Assembly: GCA_025200525.1 (NCBI GenBank)
Contig: CM045762.1
Span: forward strand, 82,489,893 to 82,553,892
Origin: Camellia lanceoleosa
Taxonomy: Eukaryota; Streptophyta; Magnoliopsida; Ericales; Theaceae
Direction: 5' to 3'
Length of the DNA stretch: 64,000 bases
Shown in pieces: positions 1 to 10,649 of the stretch; the first letter of the stretch is position 1; each line of letters begins with the position of its first letter. The translations under genes were made by a program, and so were the position numbers. The notes below the pieces were generated by a model. That model was not told where the DNA came from. It ran no database searches and saw nothing but the letters and a program-made list of their open reading frames with translations.

Positions 1-371
1 ATGAAGATGGGGGCACACATGCCAACGAAGATGGGGCACACGTGCCAACGAAGATGGGGGCACACGTGCCAATGAAGATGAGGGTACACGTGCCCATGCA
101 AGTGAGGAGGCACACGTGCCAATGAAAATGGGGCACACGTGCCGATGCAAAGTGAGGAGGCACACGTGCCGATGCAAGTGAGGCACACGTGCCTATGGGA
201 ACGAGGAGGCACACGTGCCTATGAAAGCGGGGCACATGTGCCCATGCAAGACGGGGCACACGTGCCTATGCAAGACGGGGCACACGTGCCTATGTAAAAC
301 GGGCCACACGTGCCTATGCAAGACGAGGCACACGTGCCTATGAAAATGGGGAGGCACACATGCCAATGCAA
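1..371. repeat. Tandem array of G-box palindromes (about 15 units)
   Basis: About 15 imperfect units of roughly 20-28 bp are built around GGCACACGTGCC. Twelve of them keep the CACGTG core; the others read CACATG or CACATGTG. The spacers are of the form AATGAARATGGGG or TATGCAAGACGGGG. The array lies in the 3' untranslated part of element C, about 1 kb upstream of the antisense PMD gene, in the same relative place as the unrelated 60-bp array of element A. Degenerate units (GACACGCATGCCACAC) continue to about 440. The array may begin left of the window. Confidence 0.9.
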
Positions 372-880
372 GTGTGACACGCATGCCACACGAGTGTTTA
401 AAAACAATGCAAGTGTGACACGCATGCCACACCAAATGTAAAACAACGCAAATGAACTCGTGTGCGCGACAACGCACGTTCTTTCTTTTTGAAATGCATG
501 ATAATGCGAAACAAGGAGGTGCACGGCAACACAAATGATGTGCGGGGCAACGACAACACGAATGATGTGCGAGGTGACGTATGTATTGAGGTGCATGACG
601 ATGCATGACAACGCTTGTAATAAAATGCATGACAATGCATGAGGGATGTGTATGATGGCGTGACGCAACGCACCGGACAACATGATGAATGCATGCAACG
701 CACGCGGGGCAACTTTTGAATCTTGTAAATGGCAAAAGGATACAAAAGGATACAACATTGCATGAATTTGAGTGCCACGCATGGAAGACACGGTCTGAGG
801 TCAAAACGGAGGCCGGTTGAGCGTCGGAGATACACTTTCTTGCACTTTCTTGGGCTATGAAGACCAGAAACCACTCATAT
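372..880. other. Unique stretch between array and PMD promoter of element C
   Basis: This AT-moderate sequence is rich in ATGCATGACAATG-like words and has decayed array units near 380-440. I see no credible coding frame: the long minus-strand frames here are Cys/His-rich by-products of the repeats. Confidence 0.5.
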
Positions 881-1418
881 GGCCTAAACAAGGCTGTGGG
901 AACATCACCGGCTGGGATAGGAGGCCACTGGCTGTCCACTGGCTGCAAATAAATTCCATCGGCACAATATTATGCCGGCCGGCACAAAATGTTGCCGACC
1001 GGCAAAAAGTTGCTGAGTCGGGGCAGATTCGACTTTTCGCCTCGGGTCTTTTAAAATAGGGTTTCTAAACCCTATTTTCTTATTTCTCTTCCGCCGAAAA
1101 CCATCTCTCTCTCTCTAGAGCTTTTTTCTCTCCTCATTTTCTCATTTCTTTGTGTTTTCGCGCTTTTTCCGTCGTTCGATTCGCGAAGTTCATCGCGTTT
1201 CGGACATTTTCGACAGATTGAAATTTCATTTCGGCGCTCCCTTTGCTATTTCCACCTTTTTGGGACTTGTTCCCCTCGATTTCCTCTTCATTTCCATACC
1301 TTTTTCCCATCCCGACCTTTTCGGCCATTTTCCACCCTTCCGGGGGTTGACTTTTCAGTTGACTCTTCGTATTCCGACCCGATTTTCATCCCTCGACCAT
1401 TTTCCCATCATTCTCGAT
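881..1418 (+). promoter_or_regulatory. Putative promoter and 5' UTR of the element C PMD gene
   Basis: Positions 908-1015 hold a cluster of CACCGGCTG, GCCGGCCGGCAC and GCCGACCGGCA words, the same kind found in the LTRs and upstream of the PMD genes of A and B. A CT-rich leader (CTCTCTCTCTCTAGAGC, from about 1100) follows and runs to the ATG at 1419. It looks like a plant pyrimidine-rich 5' UTR. The transcription start is not determined. Confidence 0.5.
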
Positions 1419-4400
1419 ATGGCCGACGACGTTCCACGTGGCGGGACTTCCTCGGATCACGAGATGGATCCCGAGGTCGAGCTCCTCCCGTTGAGCGAGC
1501 GCCCTTTCGACCCGGTGACCTACCGGCCGGCGATTTACGTTCTACCACCCGGTGGACTACGCCAGTTCAGGAGCTTTGACATGGCGTTGGATCCTGAGCT
1601 CTTGCTACGCGAGCCTGTCTCCCACCTATCCTCCGGCGCTTCCGAGGTAACTTTCTTTCTCTACTTTACTTTCCGCAATGTAGAATGTTTAACTGCCAAT
1701 TGTCAAAGTTGGTTGCATTCTTTAATTGCTTAGTTCCAATACACTGATATACTGTATATTGTAGTTGATTACAAACGCGTTTGCAAATGATTATCTATTT
1801 AAGACTCACATGCGCACACACTGCACTAGCCTTGAACCACTCAAACCACGGCACGCACCGTGTTTCACTGCAAACACCGACACCCGATATCTGTTTGAAT
1901 CTGAAAAACTTGCACGCATGCCACATTTGCACCGAGCCACTCAAACACACTGACGCATCATATGTTGTAGTTCACTGTAAACACACCGGCACCCGGTTAT
2001 CTGTTTGAATCTAAAAATATGCACGCATGCCACATTTGCACTGATTTTGACTGTTTCTTCAAAACTGTACATTTTATATTGCTTCGCAATTATTTGTTTG
2101 AAAACAGGGAGACTCCCACACCATCCGCGGGTATGGGAATACCGTCGCTTGCGAGTGGTACGCCGAGCCTCCCGACGCAGTTCGCCACATCGTAGACCAA
2201 GCTGGCTTTGGCGCCTTTTGCAGGGGACTCTCCCGGCTTACGACATGCAGACCTCTTCTTGCCGCCCTGGTGCAGAGGTGGTGGGACACCACCGATTCGT
2301 TTCACTTGTCTGCGACTGGGGACATGACGATGACCCCTTATGACTTCTCGATGCTCACCGGCATCGGGGTAGGGGGTGATCCGATCCCCTTCGACATTGA
2401 TATAGATGAGTGGACCGCGGCTCAGGTCTACTTGCTTGGCGCGGCACCGCCTCTCGCGCGTCGCAGCTTTTTCAGATACTCCTGGTTCGAGGTGCAGTTC
2501 AGGGTCCAGCCCCTCCTCATCGACGCAGCCCCAATGACCCTAGAGGCCGTGGATAGATATGCACGTGGCTTCCTTATGTTCCTTTTTGGGACGACCATCT
2601 TCGCCGACCGGGCGAACACAGTGCCTTTCTGCCTTCTCAGCGCACTGGTGGATGTCAGAGACATTTTGCATTATGACTGGGGTGGCGCCGCTCTGGCCAC
2701 CCTTTATGGATACATGAGCTCAGCCTCCCGCGGCAGTGGACAGTTGCTCGGGGGTTACTGGCGTGCTTGGGAGGTACATTCCTTTTTTTTTTTCTGCCTT
2801 TCATTTCCATTCTTTATTTTCTGTACTCTGCAAGCTGCACACACTGTAGTCTGCTTTACACTTGTTGTATACTGTACACACGGCGCACACATACTTTGCT
2901 TTACACTGACTGTACACTGTTCACACTATACACTCTGTACAATACACTGCACAACACACGGCTCTGCTATTTCTGCCTTCTATTCTGTATTCTGCTTTAT
3001 CTGATAAATGCACTGGTATTTATCTTATAGTTGTGGGTTTATGCCTACTTTCCCAGGCTCGCTCCCGTACCTGATGTAGAGACCCCTCTGGTCGTCCCTT
3101 TTTCGCGTCGTTTTGACGGGAGATGCACCCGGAGGCCGCGGGAGACATTCAGCTTCTTCCGCCACTACTTCGACACCATCACCCCTGCCGAGTTATGTTT
3201 TACTTACAGTTCATTTAAGCTTCGTCTTTCCACTGTATATTTGCAATATCAGTAGGTAACAACTGTACTTCAATTTTAGATCACCTGGCGGCCGTGGGCT
3301 CCACTGCCAGCGATGATGAGGGATCGGTTTGCTGGTGCCGATGAGACCTCTCGTTACCGGATTCTGCTAGAGGGCCCGGTCTGTCGGGCTTGCTACCTGG
3401 GTGAGCGTTTCTTACGCCAGACCCTGGGTTTACCGGAGCAGATAGTCCCGGTGCACCCTCCTGAGCACATGCGGGATACTGAGAGGTTCACTGCTGAGCT
3501 GATGGCGGACTACACCATTGGCTGGGGGGCAGATGACTTCAGAGGCGAGGGCAACTACTCGGAGTACGTCCGGACCTTCATCACGCGACCTTTGAGCGGC
3601 GGCCACCGAGCAGAGAGAGAGAGAGACCTGCGGCGCCAGGGGCTGGAGCGGGAGCAGGGGTTGGAGGGGGAGCACCGAGGAGGGCTCGAGTCTGTGGCAG
3701 AGGTGGAGTTCAGCGCCTGCTTCATTGACTTTCTGAGGGCAGGATGGGGCGACCTACCAGATCCCCTTTGCTCCTCCACCGGCTGACCACAAGCTTGTTG
3801 GTGTCCCCGACTTGCCTCCAGTATGTATTACTGCATTTTTGTACAGTCATTTCATTTCAGTTTATTTGATATTCCACAGAATACTGATGCATCTGATACT
3901 TTTGTAGGCGTCTTCTAGGTACACCCGGCAGTCATTGGAGATGAATGCCTCCATGATGGGGATGCTACAGTGGACATTCGACCTCCTGGCCCTCTACAGC
4001 ATTTCGGTATGTTCTTTCTGACCACGGCCTCAAACCATACACAAACTGCTTTAGATAACCTGATGCATAACACAACATCTGATAAACTGCTCACGGCATC
4101 TGATACACTGTACTCGCACACTGTATTCTGCACTGATTCACTGCTCACAGTATACCTACACTGTATTCATACATCGTATTCTGTACTGATAAACTGCTCA
4201 CGGCATACATACACTGTACTCATACACTGTATTCTGTACTGATAAACCGCTCACGACATTCACAGACTGTACTCATACACTGTATTTTGTACTGATTCAC
4301 TGTTTACAGTATTCTGATGCATTCGTCTTTCTTGCTTTTTCAGCCTCCCTTCCCGATTCCTCCGGTGGGTGGCGCTTCGACTGGACCTCCCATTTCTACC

Positions 4401-4616
4401 CAGGATGGCAGAGTATACTCCCGCACCAGAGGAGGGCGCATTCATGTCGAGAGCAGCTTGCGGGCTCCAGTTCCGGATGATGAGTCTGAGGCAGAGACAG
4501 AGGCGGAGGAGACCGGTGATGGCTCGGACTCGAGCTCAGACGGCGATGCCCCTGGTGGTGCCCCTGTTGATGACGCTCCTGGACCTTCGTCCAGGAAGAG
4601 GACCAGGACAGATTGA
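1419..4616 (+). CDS. Plant mobile domain (PMD, MAIN-like) protein, six exons, lightly damaged
   Basis: Predicted exons are 1419-1646, 2108-2773, 3031-3192, 3280-3820, 3908-4006 and 4344-4616. Five are multiples of three joined in phase 0, with GT..AG borders except intron 3. The product would be about 655 residues. Exon 2 carries the PMD hallmark: an RWWDTTDSFHL stretch followed by GDMTMTPYDFSMLTGIGV. Exon 3 has LWVYAYFPRLAPVP, typical of the second half of the domain, and exon 4 starts with ITWRPWAPLP. The C-terminus is acidic and Ser-rich and ends in SRKRTRTD, a possible basic nuclear signal. Two defects are visible. Exon 4 is 541 nt, one base too long, with the shift falling in the G-rich stretch 3737-3748. 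The intron 3 donor at 3193 reads TTATGT instead of GTATGT. PMD proteins are known both as host factors (MAIN/MAIL1) and as transposon-borne genes. The role here is unknown. The gene lies antisense to its host element. Confidence 0.8.
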
Positions 4617-5424
4617 CGGCCCCGGAGCCATTTTGGACATTTGATACAGATTTTGCTGTTTTCTTTTTCTTTTCTTTTTTTGCATTTTTCCCCTTTGTTA
4701 GTAGCTAGGGTACTTTTGTACTGCCGCAGGAAGATTTTGTTTCTCAAAACTTATGTACTTGAAAAGTTGATATTGAAATGAAACGAACTTTTTGGTCTGA
4801 AAAAGTGTTTACATTTGTGTATATTTCATACCTTGCACTGTATTGCATATTACATCATATTACACCTCAAATGTAAATGATATTGATCTGTTATCTGAAA
4901 AGTGAACACTTGCGAATTCGAGCACTTGCACTATGGTAATCGGATAACCAAACAACTGACAGCAAACAACTCATACAAACCACTACTCAAACTGCACAAT
5001 ACAGCCCATACTCTACTGGGGATTGATCCGCATACAGCCCATAACACAGCACTCGGTTCATTCTGCACACCGCAAACCCTGAACAAATAGCCCCAATCTG
5101 ACAAGACGGATCACAAAACTGACACGGTTGCAGTTGAAACACACTCGGATGTCCCGAATTTTCCCTTTCCTTCTCTTGCTTCGCACAAGTGTAGAGAATG
5201 GCACATCATTCTGGGCACAAATGATTTTTTGAAATAAAGAAGGGTTTTCAACCGGGGTGTCGAGCCTACCACAAAACACAGCGGAGGGACTCGAACAAAG
5301 AAATAAAAGGCACACGACCTAACACAACGAGACACACTTGGAAAAGACTTAAAGCCAAAATCGAGACCGACAAATCAAAAGACACGACACACGGACATGT
5401 TTACAGAAAAGACCTCAAATCTCG
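4617..5424 (+). other. 3' UTR of the PMD gene and spacer
   Basis: A T-rich stretch at 4650-4690 and words such as GAAATGAAACGAACTTTTTGGTC and GTTTACATTTG follow the stop codon. A similar stretch occurs in element A at about 12040-12300, where no PMD-1 gene remains. No coding signal is seen in 4900-5424. Confidence 0.45.
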
Positions 5425-5700
5425 AGGAGCCAATTCCTCCGGGTATTATTTCCCACCCTTTCTAATTTGTGATACTCACATCACTCGGCCCTCATGCTTG
5501 GTTTTTCTCTCAAAACCCTTTTCTCACTTTTCTCTCCACTTACACCTCTCTATTCTTTATTCTCTCATTTTTTCAATCCCTCCCCAGAGTGGTTGATAGG
5601 TAAATGAGAGGTTGTGGGTTCACGCCCAACACTGTTAGCTCACGGCTATTCCTTCTGGTGAATAGAGCGCCTTTCTGGGCAAGTATGTTGACGGGGGAAA
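5425..5700 (+). pseudogene. Remnant of a second antisense gene (DUF7745/PMD-2) in element C
   Basis: Positions 5425-5585 match the end of exon 1 and the intron of the element A DUF7745-type gene: both share TATTTCCCACC, TCACATCACTCGGCCCTCA and CTCTATTCTTTATTCTCTCA. The exon 2 start follows, aligned with GTGGTTAATGGATAAG. Stops and shifts break the frame and the rest of the gene is gone. Element C therefore once carried both PMD genes in tandem. Confidence 0.7.
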
Positions 5701-6106
5701 GACAGAAGACCTGACTCAATTGTGCCCCTAGTTCGTTACTTTGACCATTTTTTTGTTTTCTAAAACGGTTTTGATCAAAAATGAGAGTTGGATTAACACA
5801 CTTATTTGATTTTTGATTTGAAAATCATGTGAATCAGGCTGTGAGCACTGAAAATTCTCCTTTTTGGGTCCGAACATGGTCCAATTTTGGAAAATAAAAT
5901 AGTTTTCGACAAAATAATCAACTTTAGTAAAAATTTTCAAAAACTATTTTTGCAAACAATCAACGCTCAACAAGCGTAGAACTTACCCTCGAGATATGCA
6001 ACCTCGGATCGGAGGCAATGGGAAATTGCCCCTGGCTTAAAGGGGGATAAGGCAACGGAAAGTTGCCCCTGGTTTGGACGGTAACTTAGGGCAGCTTGTG
6101 GCAATG
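5701..6106 (-). other. Spacer between the pol end and the antisense genes, element C (left part)
   Basis: This stretch matches the element A spacer at about 14060-14360 (GAAAATTYTCC..GTCC.AA.ATGGTC and later words). It contains two small hairpins, 6014-6030 (GGCAAT/ATTGCC) and 6051-6067 (GGCAAC/GTTGCC), and ends in the CAATG duplicated by the insertion of A. The spacer continues at 45455. Confidence 0.7.
6102..6106. repeat. Left target-site duplication of element A (CAATG)
   Basis: CAATG immediately precedes the LTR terminus TGTAGATGCG and is repeated after the other LTR at 45450-45454. A 5-bp duplication is standard for Ty3 integrases. Confidence 0.9.
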
Positions 6107-6258
6107 TGTAGATGCGCCCGCGGGGCTTCGGTCTAACAGTTCGGACTCGATTTTGTGTCAGTTCTAAATCTGAACCAAAGAGTCCAAATCCGGCAAATCG
6201 TTTGAGAAAACAATTTTTTGAAAAAGTAGTGCCAGACATGGACTGCTTTGCCAGATTA

Positions 6259-6269
6259 CAGAGTCGCCA
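6259..6269 (-). other. PBS-like 11-mer inside U5 (element A 3' LTR)
   Basis: The plus strand reads CAGAGTCGCCA, so the element RNA carries TGGCGACTCTG, the first 11 bases of the PBS. The same 11-mer lies at 22010-22020 and 36358-36368 (B) and 61717-61727 (E). In C (48978-48988) one base differs. Confidence 0.6.
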
Positions 6270-6406
6270 CCTAAATATTTTAAAATGGGAAATTTAGGAA
6301 ACCCTGACTCAGTGCCGAAGGCCACATGTCCGTCATCACCAAAGTGGTCTTGGCTCGGGAGCTTGGGTACGATCGGGGAAGGTCAGCTATGAGCACCCCC
6401 TTTCGC

Positions 6407-6422
6407 CCGGTCCGAAGACCGG
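6407..6422 (-). other. U5 RNA hairpin with a UUCG tetraloop
   Basis: In the element sense this is CCGGTC-TTCG-GACCGG, a six-pair stem closed by C-G around UUCG, a very stable tetraloop class. It is identical in B (22159-22174, 36507-36522) and C (49127-49142). In E (61866-61879) the stem sequence differs but still pairs. Confidence 0.65.
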
Positions 6423-7377
6423 CCTCTACTAACCGTGATATCCGTTTTTGAAAACATTACATGTTCTTATTCCAATTATTTAGCCTAGAATTACTATGTG
6501 ATGCGCACAACACAAAAGTATAGACTAGATCGCCTAACTTGGAAATAAACATTGCATATCCGTTTTGTCTCGAAAAACGTGTTGTTTTCTTTTGCTACTC
6601 GCAAGTAGGCTAAAATGCGGATTTCAATGAGTTGTTCCAACTCAGGCAATCCAACCTCCACCCACAGGCATTCAAACAGTTTATCTCACATAAGCACTTA
6701 GCCGCATGGCAAGCATACTGTCATGGTAAACATTCACACGCATGCGATATGCTAAAGCCATAAAAACTTACATCGTACTCCGTGCCAAAACAGTAAACTA
6801 GTTAGCAAACATGCATGACCTAGTTCATGTTAAGTGGCTGATGCGACACATACAGGAGTGTAATCTAAACAGGCTCGGCTAACCCTAAACATGGCACATG
6901 AGATGCAACAACTATCACGTATTCAATTTGGAATTGAAAGTACGATGCGGTTTGCATGATGTGCCGAGCCCGATGTATGTAAACAAATGCATGAATGCAC
7001 GCATGCATTGCATAAGGTATGCTAAAATAAACATGCCCTAGTCCATTACCATAAGCAGGTAAATAAAAGGGTTAGAAAGAAATGGGGGTTGGAAGACATA
7101 CATCCACTCACGCACACTTATTACAATTTTGCCCTCGCTCGGAGGGACCAAAATAATAATACAGTCCAACGAATAAATGAATCAATATTACAAATTCTAA
7201 TTACTGAATAAATAAATGTGAGATAAAAGGGGGGCCACAGCCCTGCCTTGGGGCACGCGAATGATGCATGCTTGATCTGACTTGCTCGGAAAACCCGTGT
7301 CATGGCATTGTCGCTTTTTACATTTTCCAAAAATTACCAAAACTTCAGGACACCTTCTAAATGATCTGAAATAACCC

Positions 7378-7475
7378 ACCGGCTGGGGGAAGTGATCACC
7401 AGTTGCTGCAGTTGACCACCGGCTGCATGTGGGGTTTATCGGCACAAAAACAGTGCCGGTCGGCACATTATATCT
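7378..7475. promoter_or_regulatory. CCGGC motif cluster 1 in the LTR
   Basis: CACCGGCTG, ACCACCGGCTGC and GTGCCGGTCGGCAC are grouped here. Homologous clusters lie near 23145-23205, 37490-37600, 42630-42730, 50100-50215 and 63040-63140. The function is unknown; the repeated near-palindrome suggests protein binding or RNA structure. Confidence 0.5.
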
Positions 7476-9195
7476 TGCCGTGAAAAATCCTGCGCGAGAC
7501 AGGTTTGGCAAGAAGAAGAAGACAGCAATGCATGGCATGGATTTTGGGGCATATGTAAGCATGGTCAATGCCTCCTATCATCCTTGGGGACTCAAGGAGG
7601 CATGACCCTTGGTTCTTGGGCCATCAATAGTGCATTTTGATGCATGGTGGCCTAAAGAACCAAGGTTGCATTTTGATGTAAATGCATGCAACACAAACAA
7701 ATGAAATCCAAAGCTTTATCATGTGTTAGTCCAAGGCCTTGGTGACCGAGAATTGAGGTGAGTTGCACCACTTGGAGTGTGAACTCCCCTCAATCCTATG
7801 CTTGGCTTGACAATCCCCAAGCTAAGCCATGGAATGTATGAATGCAACATGGCTCAAATGAGGTGACCTAATGCTAGGATGCCAACATGCTAAATGCAAT
7901 GTAACATGCAAGGTGCAAATACACTAAGTACTCAACAACCAACACAATAGGCGTACAAAATGCTAGGGCATGCAAAGTATAAGTGGCATACAAAAATGAG
8001 CCAATTAAGCCATGGGACCAATATACTACAACACCTAGTGGACCAAGTATGCAACAAGCACATAGTGAGCATGCAATGGTGGCTTTAACCATCATGGGGG
8101 AGGCCTCAAACTTCCCCAAAAACAGTAGGAAAATAGGCTCCAAAACCAAAGCAAAATGTCATACAAGCATGCGAGTGGATGGGCCTAAATCTAAAGCACC
8201 AAGTAGAGCATCTAAATGCCATTAACATGGCCACTCATGGCACGTGTTGGACAACCACAAACACATTTTTATCATGCAAAAATACACCCACATCCCACAT
8301 ATGGTAGCCCCAAAACAACCCAAAAGCATGGGGCATATATTATGCACATTTCAAGGCCTAAAGGACACGCCCTTAAAGCATAAAAAGAGGTGACAAATTT
8401 GAGGATGCGGGCATGGATTAGGGTCTGAAATAACATGGTAAAAGACTCCAAATTGCTTAAATGGCTTGGTAAATGTATATTCATGGATCGCATGCTCAAG
8501 GCTTGTAAGTCATCACACAAAACAACCATGTGAAACATGCCAAATGTGACCAAAACAAAGGCTCACAGCCCCTACACAAGGCAAGAGGATGTTAATACCT
8601 TCATGAAACTAAGCTAAAACATGCAAGAATCATGGCTTAGACACATGGCATACTTCTAGGCACAAGAGAGCATTTCAAAGCAAACATAAGAGGCATGTTA
8701 AGGGCTACAAAATCGACCAAAAACAGAGGTTAGACATGGCCTAAGACACCCACAAAAGCTCTGAAATGAAGTCAAAACAAGCAAACATGCATGCTAGAGC
8801 TTCATACAAGTAAGGCCTACAAGCCAAAATGCAAGACAACCAAACCAAGCATGCTATACATGACTAAATCAGTGCCTCACGATCCTCAAACATGGTAATA
8901 TGATGCTAATACCCTCATGGAACCAAACTACAATATGCAAAGAACATGGCTCAAAAGCATGGCATTCTTTTAAGCATAAAGGACATTACAAAGCAAGCAT
9001 GAGATACATGTTAAAGGCTATAAATCTAAACTAAAACAGAGATCAAACATGACCTAAAGCACTCAAGAAATATCTGAAATGAAGCTAAATGCAAGCATGC
9101 ACACATGCTACCCTTTAGGCCAAGAACAAAGGCAAACAAAGGGCCAAGGGGAGAGGGGTGTCCCTCCCCTATTTGAGACTTAAAAACACCTCCCT

Positions 9196-9227
9196 CACCA
9201 CTGAAAAACCACTGGTTTTCAGTGGTG
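9196..9227 (-). other. Conserved LTR hairpin (CACCACTG stem)
   Basis: CACCACTGAAAAACC and GGTTTTCAGTGGTG pair with one bulged A. The stem is perfect over 14 pairs in B (24683-24714, 39083-39114). In C (51551-51582) the inner pairs have changed on both arms and still pair. It is decayed in the A 5' LTR (about 44450-44481). Confidence 0.65.
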
Positions 9228-9740
9228 AAAACAAACACCAAGCAAAGGAGGTCTTAAGCAAAGGCACTAAAAATGGCCAAACAAAGCCTAATAGGATGGA
9301 CCTTTGCTCAAACCACAAAATGACCTTAATGAAGGTTCAAGAACAAGTAAAAACAAGACTTTTTTATCTTAAACACAAACTCAAAAACACAAAGTAAAGA
9401 GGGTAGAAAGAAGTTGCAAAAATGGGGAATATAAAGTGATGTTCTTACCCTTGAAGATCCTTTGAAGAACAAAAGGTCCAGCCCCTCTCTAATGCTCAAA
9501 ACTAGTCCAAAACCAACACAAACAACCTCCCAAGTCTCTCAATCTCGAGCTAAGGTGTAATGGTGTGTGTAATGGTGCAAAAGTATGGTAGATCTACACT
9601 TTTAAGCCTAAAATCACACACACAAGATGAGAGAGAGGGGTAATATAGAGAGAGAAGATATATCACCCAGATATATAGATACAAGCTCTGGTTTTTGACC
9701 TAAAATGGCTAACCCTTAAGCCAAGAGGAAGAGCTCTCCT

Positions 9741-9809
9741 CTTATAGGCAAGGAATGCTTAGCCACTAAGCAAGCCAAGGGCTCATCCCTCCATACACGT
9801 GTATGGAGG
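9741..9809 (-). promoter_or_regulatory. U3 core promoter of the A 3' LTR: TATA box and G-box palindrome
   Basis: On the minus strand CCTATAAG is the likely TATA box (plus 9741-9748). A perfect 22-bp palindrome with core CATACACGTGTATG lies upstream of it at 9788-9809. The gap between them is about 39 bp, the same as in the other LTRs. This leaves a U3 of about 0.46 kb and a long R-U5. Confidence 0.6.
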
Positions 9810-9865
9810 AGAGCAAAACACTTTACAGCTGTGAGAAAATATCTCAAAAAGCAAGTGTACAGTGC

Positions 9866-9990
9866 TCGGCCGGCAAAGAGTACCAAATGGCAAAATTTAG
9901 TGCCGGTCGGCACAAAATAGTGCCAGTCGGCACAATAAAGTGCCGATGGACAAACCAGCCAGTCGGTGGCCTCCAGCCCAGCCGGTGGTG
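9866..9990. promoter_or_regulatory. CCGGC motif cluster 2 in U3
   Basis: GCTCGGCCGGCA, GTGCCGGTCGGCAC, GTGCCAGTCGGCAC and GTGCCGATGG follow each other, then CAGCCGGTGG. The cluster lies upstream of the palindrome in transcription sense. Equivalents are 39780-39870, 45125-45230 and 52255-52345. Confidence 0.55.
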
Positions 9991-10208
9991 TGTAGGGATG
10001 CCTCAAAAGGCATTCCTTGCCCTCCCAAGGTAAAACACAAGCGTTTGGTGCAAAACCAAACACAAACGGTCGAGTTCGAAGGTCCTGAGGCAAGGCGCGC
10101 GCAGCCGAGAACTCCGGGAACTCCAAACGAACACAAACAGGGATAATCACCGAGTGTTCCAACGGTGACGTCCAAGTCTTGAGGACGGTCAAAAATGGGG
10201 TGTCTACA

Positions 10209-10222
10209 GTTGCCCCTCTTTG
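10209..10222 (-). other. Polypurine tract of element A
   Basis: In the element sense CAAAGAGGGGCAAC abuts the LTR start TGTAGACACC. This is the expected plus-strand primer next to the 3' LTR. Confidence 0.75.
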
Positions 10223-10649
10223 ACAGAACTCGGAAGTCATAAGAATGACGGGAGTGAATGTCAAAGCCCAGAGACGACCCATTTTTGACAAGGCCGAAGA
10301 CTTAGACAAACATGCAAGACAAATAAGGTATGCGCCCGAAGGCAGGGGCAAAATGCAACTGAAAATGCATGAAGCCGGGCATAACTTATGATCATGCAAA
10401 GAAAGTCAGAACAGAGCACGCATGCAACAGTTCTAAGCCAGAAAACTCCAAACTACCCTACAATGCAGAAAGGGTGTAAGAGAATTATGTAATTCTCGAT
10501 ACATCTTGCTCGGAGGATATAATACCTATCCGGTTCGTCTGGTTGCGGCAGCTTCAAATGAACCGTACATACAATATCGTGCCTAAAAAGAAAACAAACT
10601 TAACAGGTATGGTATTGTTAGCAACATGCAAATTACACGATTGGAGGTG
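10223..10649. other. Element A 3' untranslated region before the array
   Basis: No coding frame or recognised motif is seen. The sequence is unique within the window; element B lacks the equivalent. Confidence 0.5.

Larger units (their letters stand above)
6107..10208 (-). repeat. 3' LTR of element A
   Basis: The LTR is 4102 bp. In element sense it starts TGTAGACACC and ends CATCTACA, with the short inverted ends TGTAGA/TCTACA. It matches 41392-45449 nearly base for base. The PPT lies next to it at 10209. No coding region is supported inside; open frames found here recur in the sister LTR only because the LTR is duplicated. Small indel patches occur near 7290-7320 and 7480-7530 and in the mirrored region of the sister. 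Confidence 0.92.

Noticed and set aside
193..948. Cys/His-rich minus-strand frames over the G-box array
   Set aside because: By-product of CACGTG-type repeats; low complexity, with overlapping frames of similar composition.
7874..8149. Frame conserved at 7874-8149 and 43130-43405 (and 22569/36924) as a small gene
   Set aside because: The conservation comes from LTR duplication; the frame is not kept in the LTRs of the other subfamilies.
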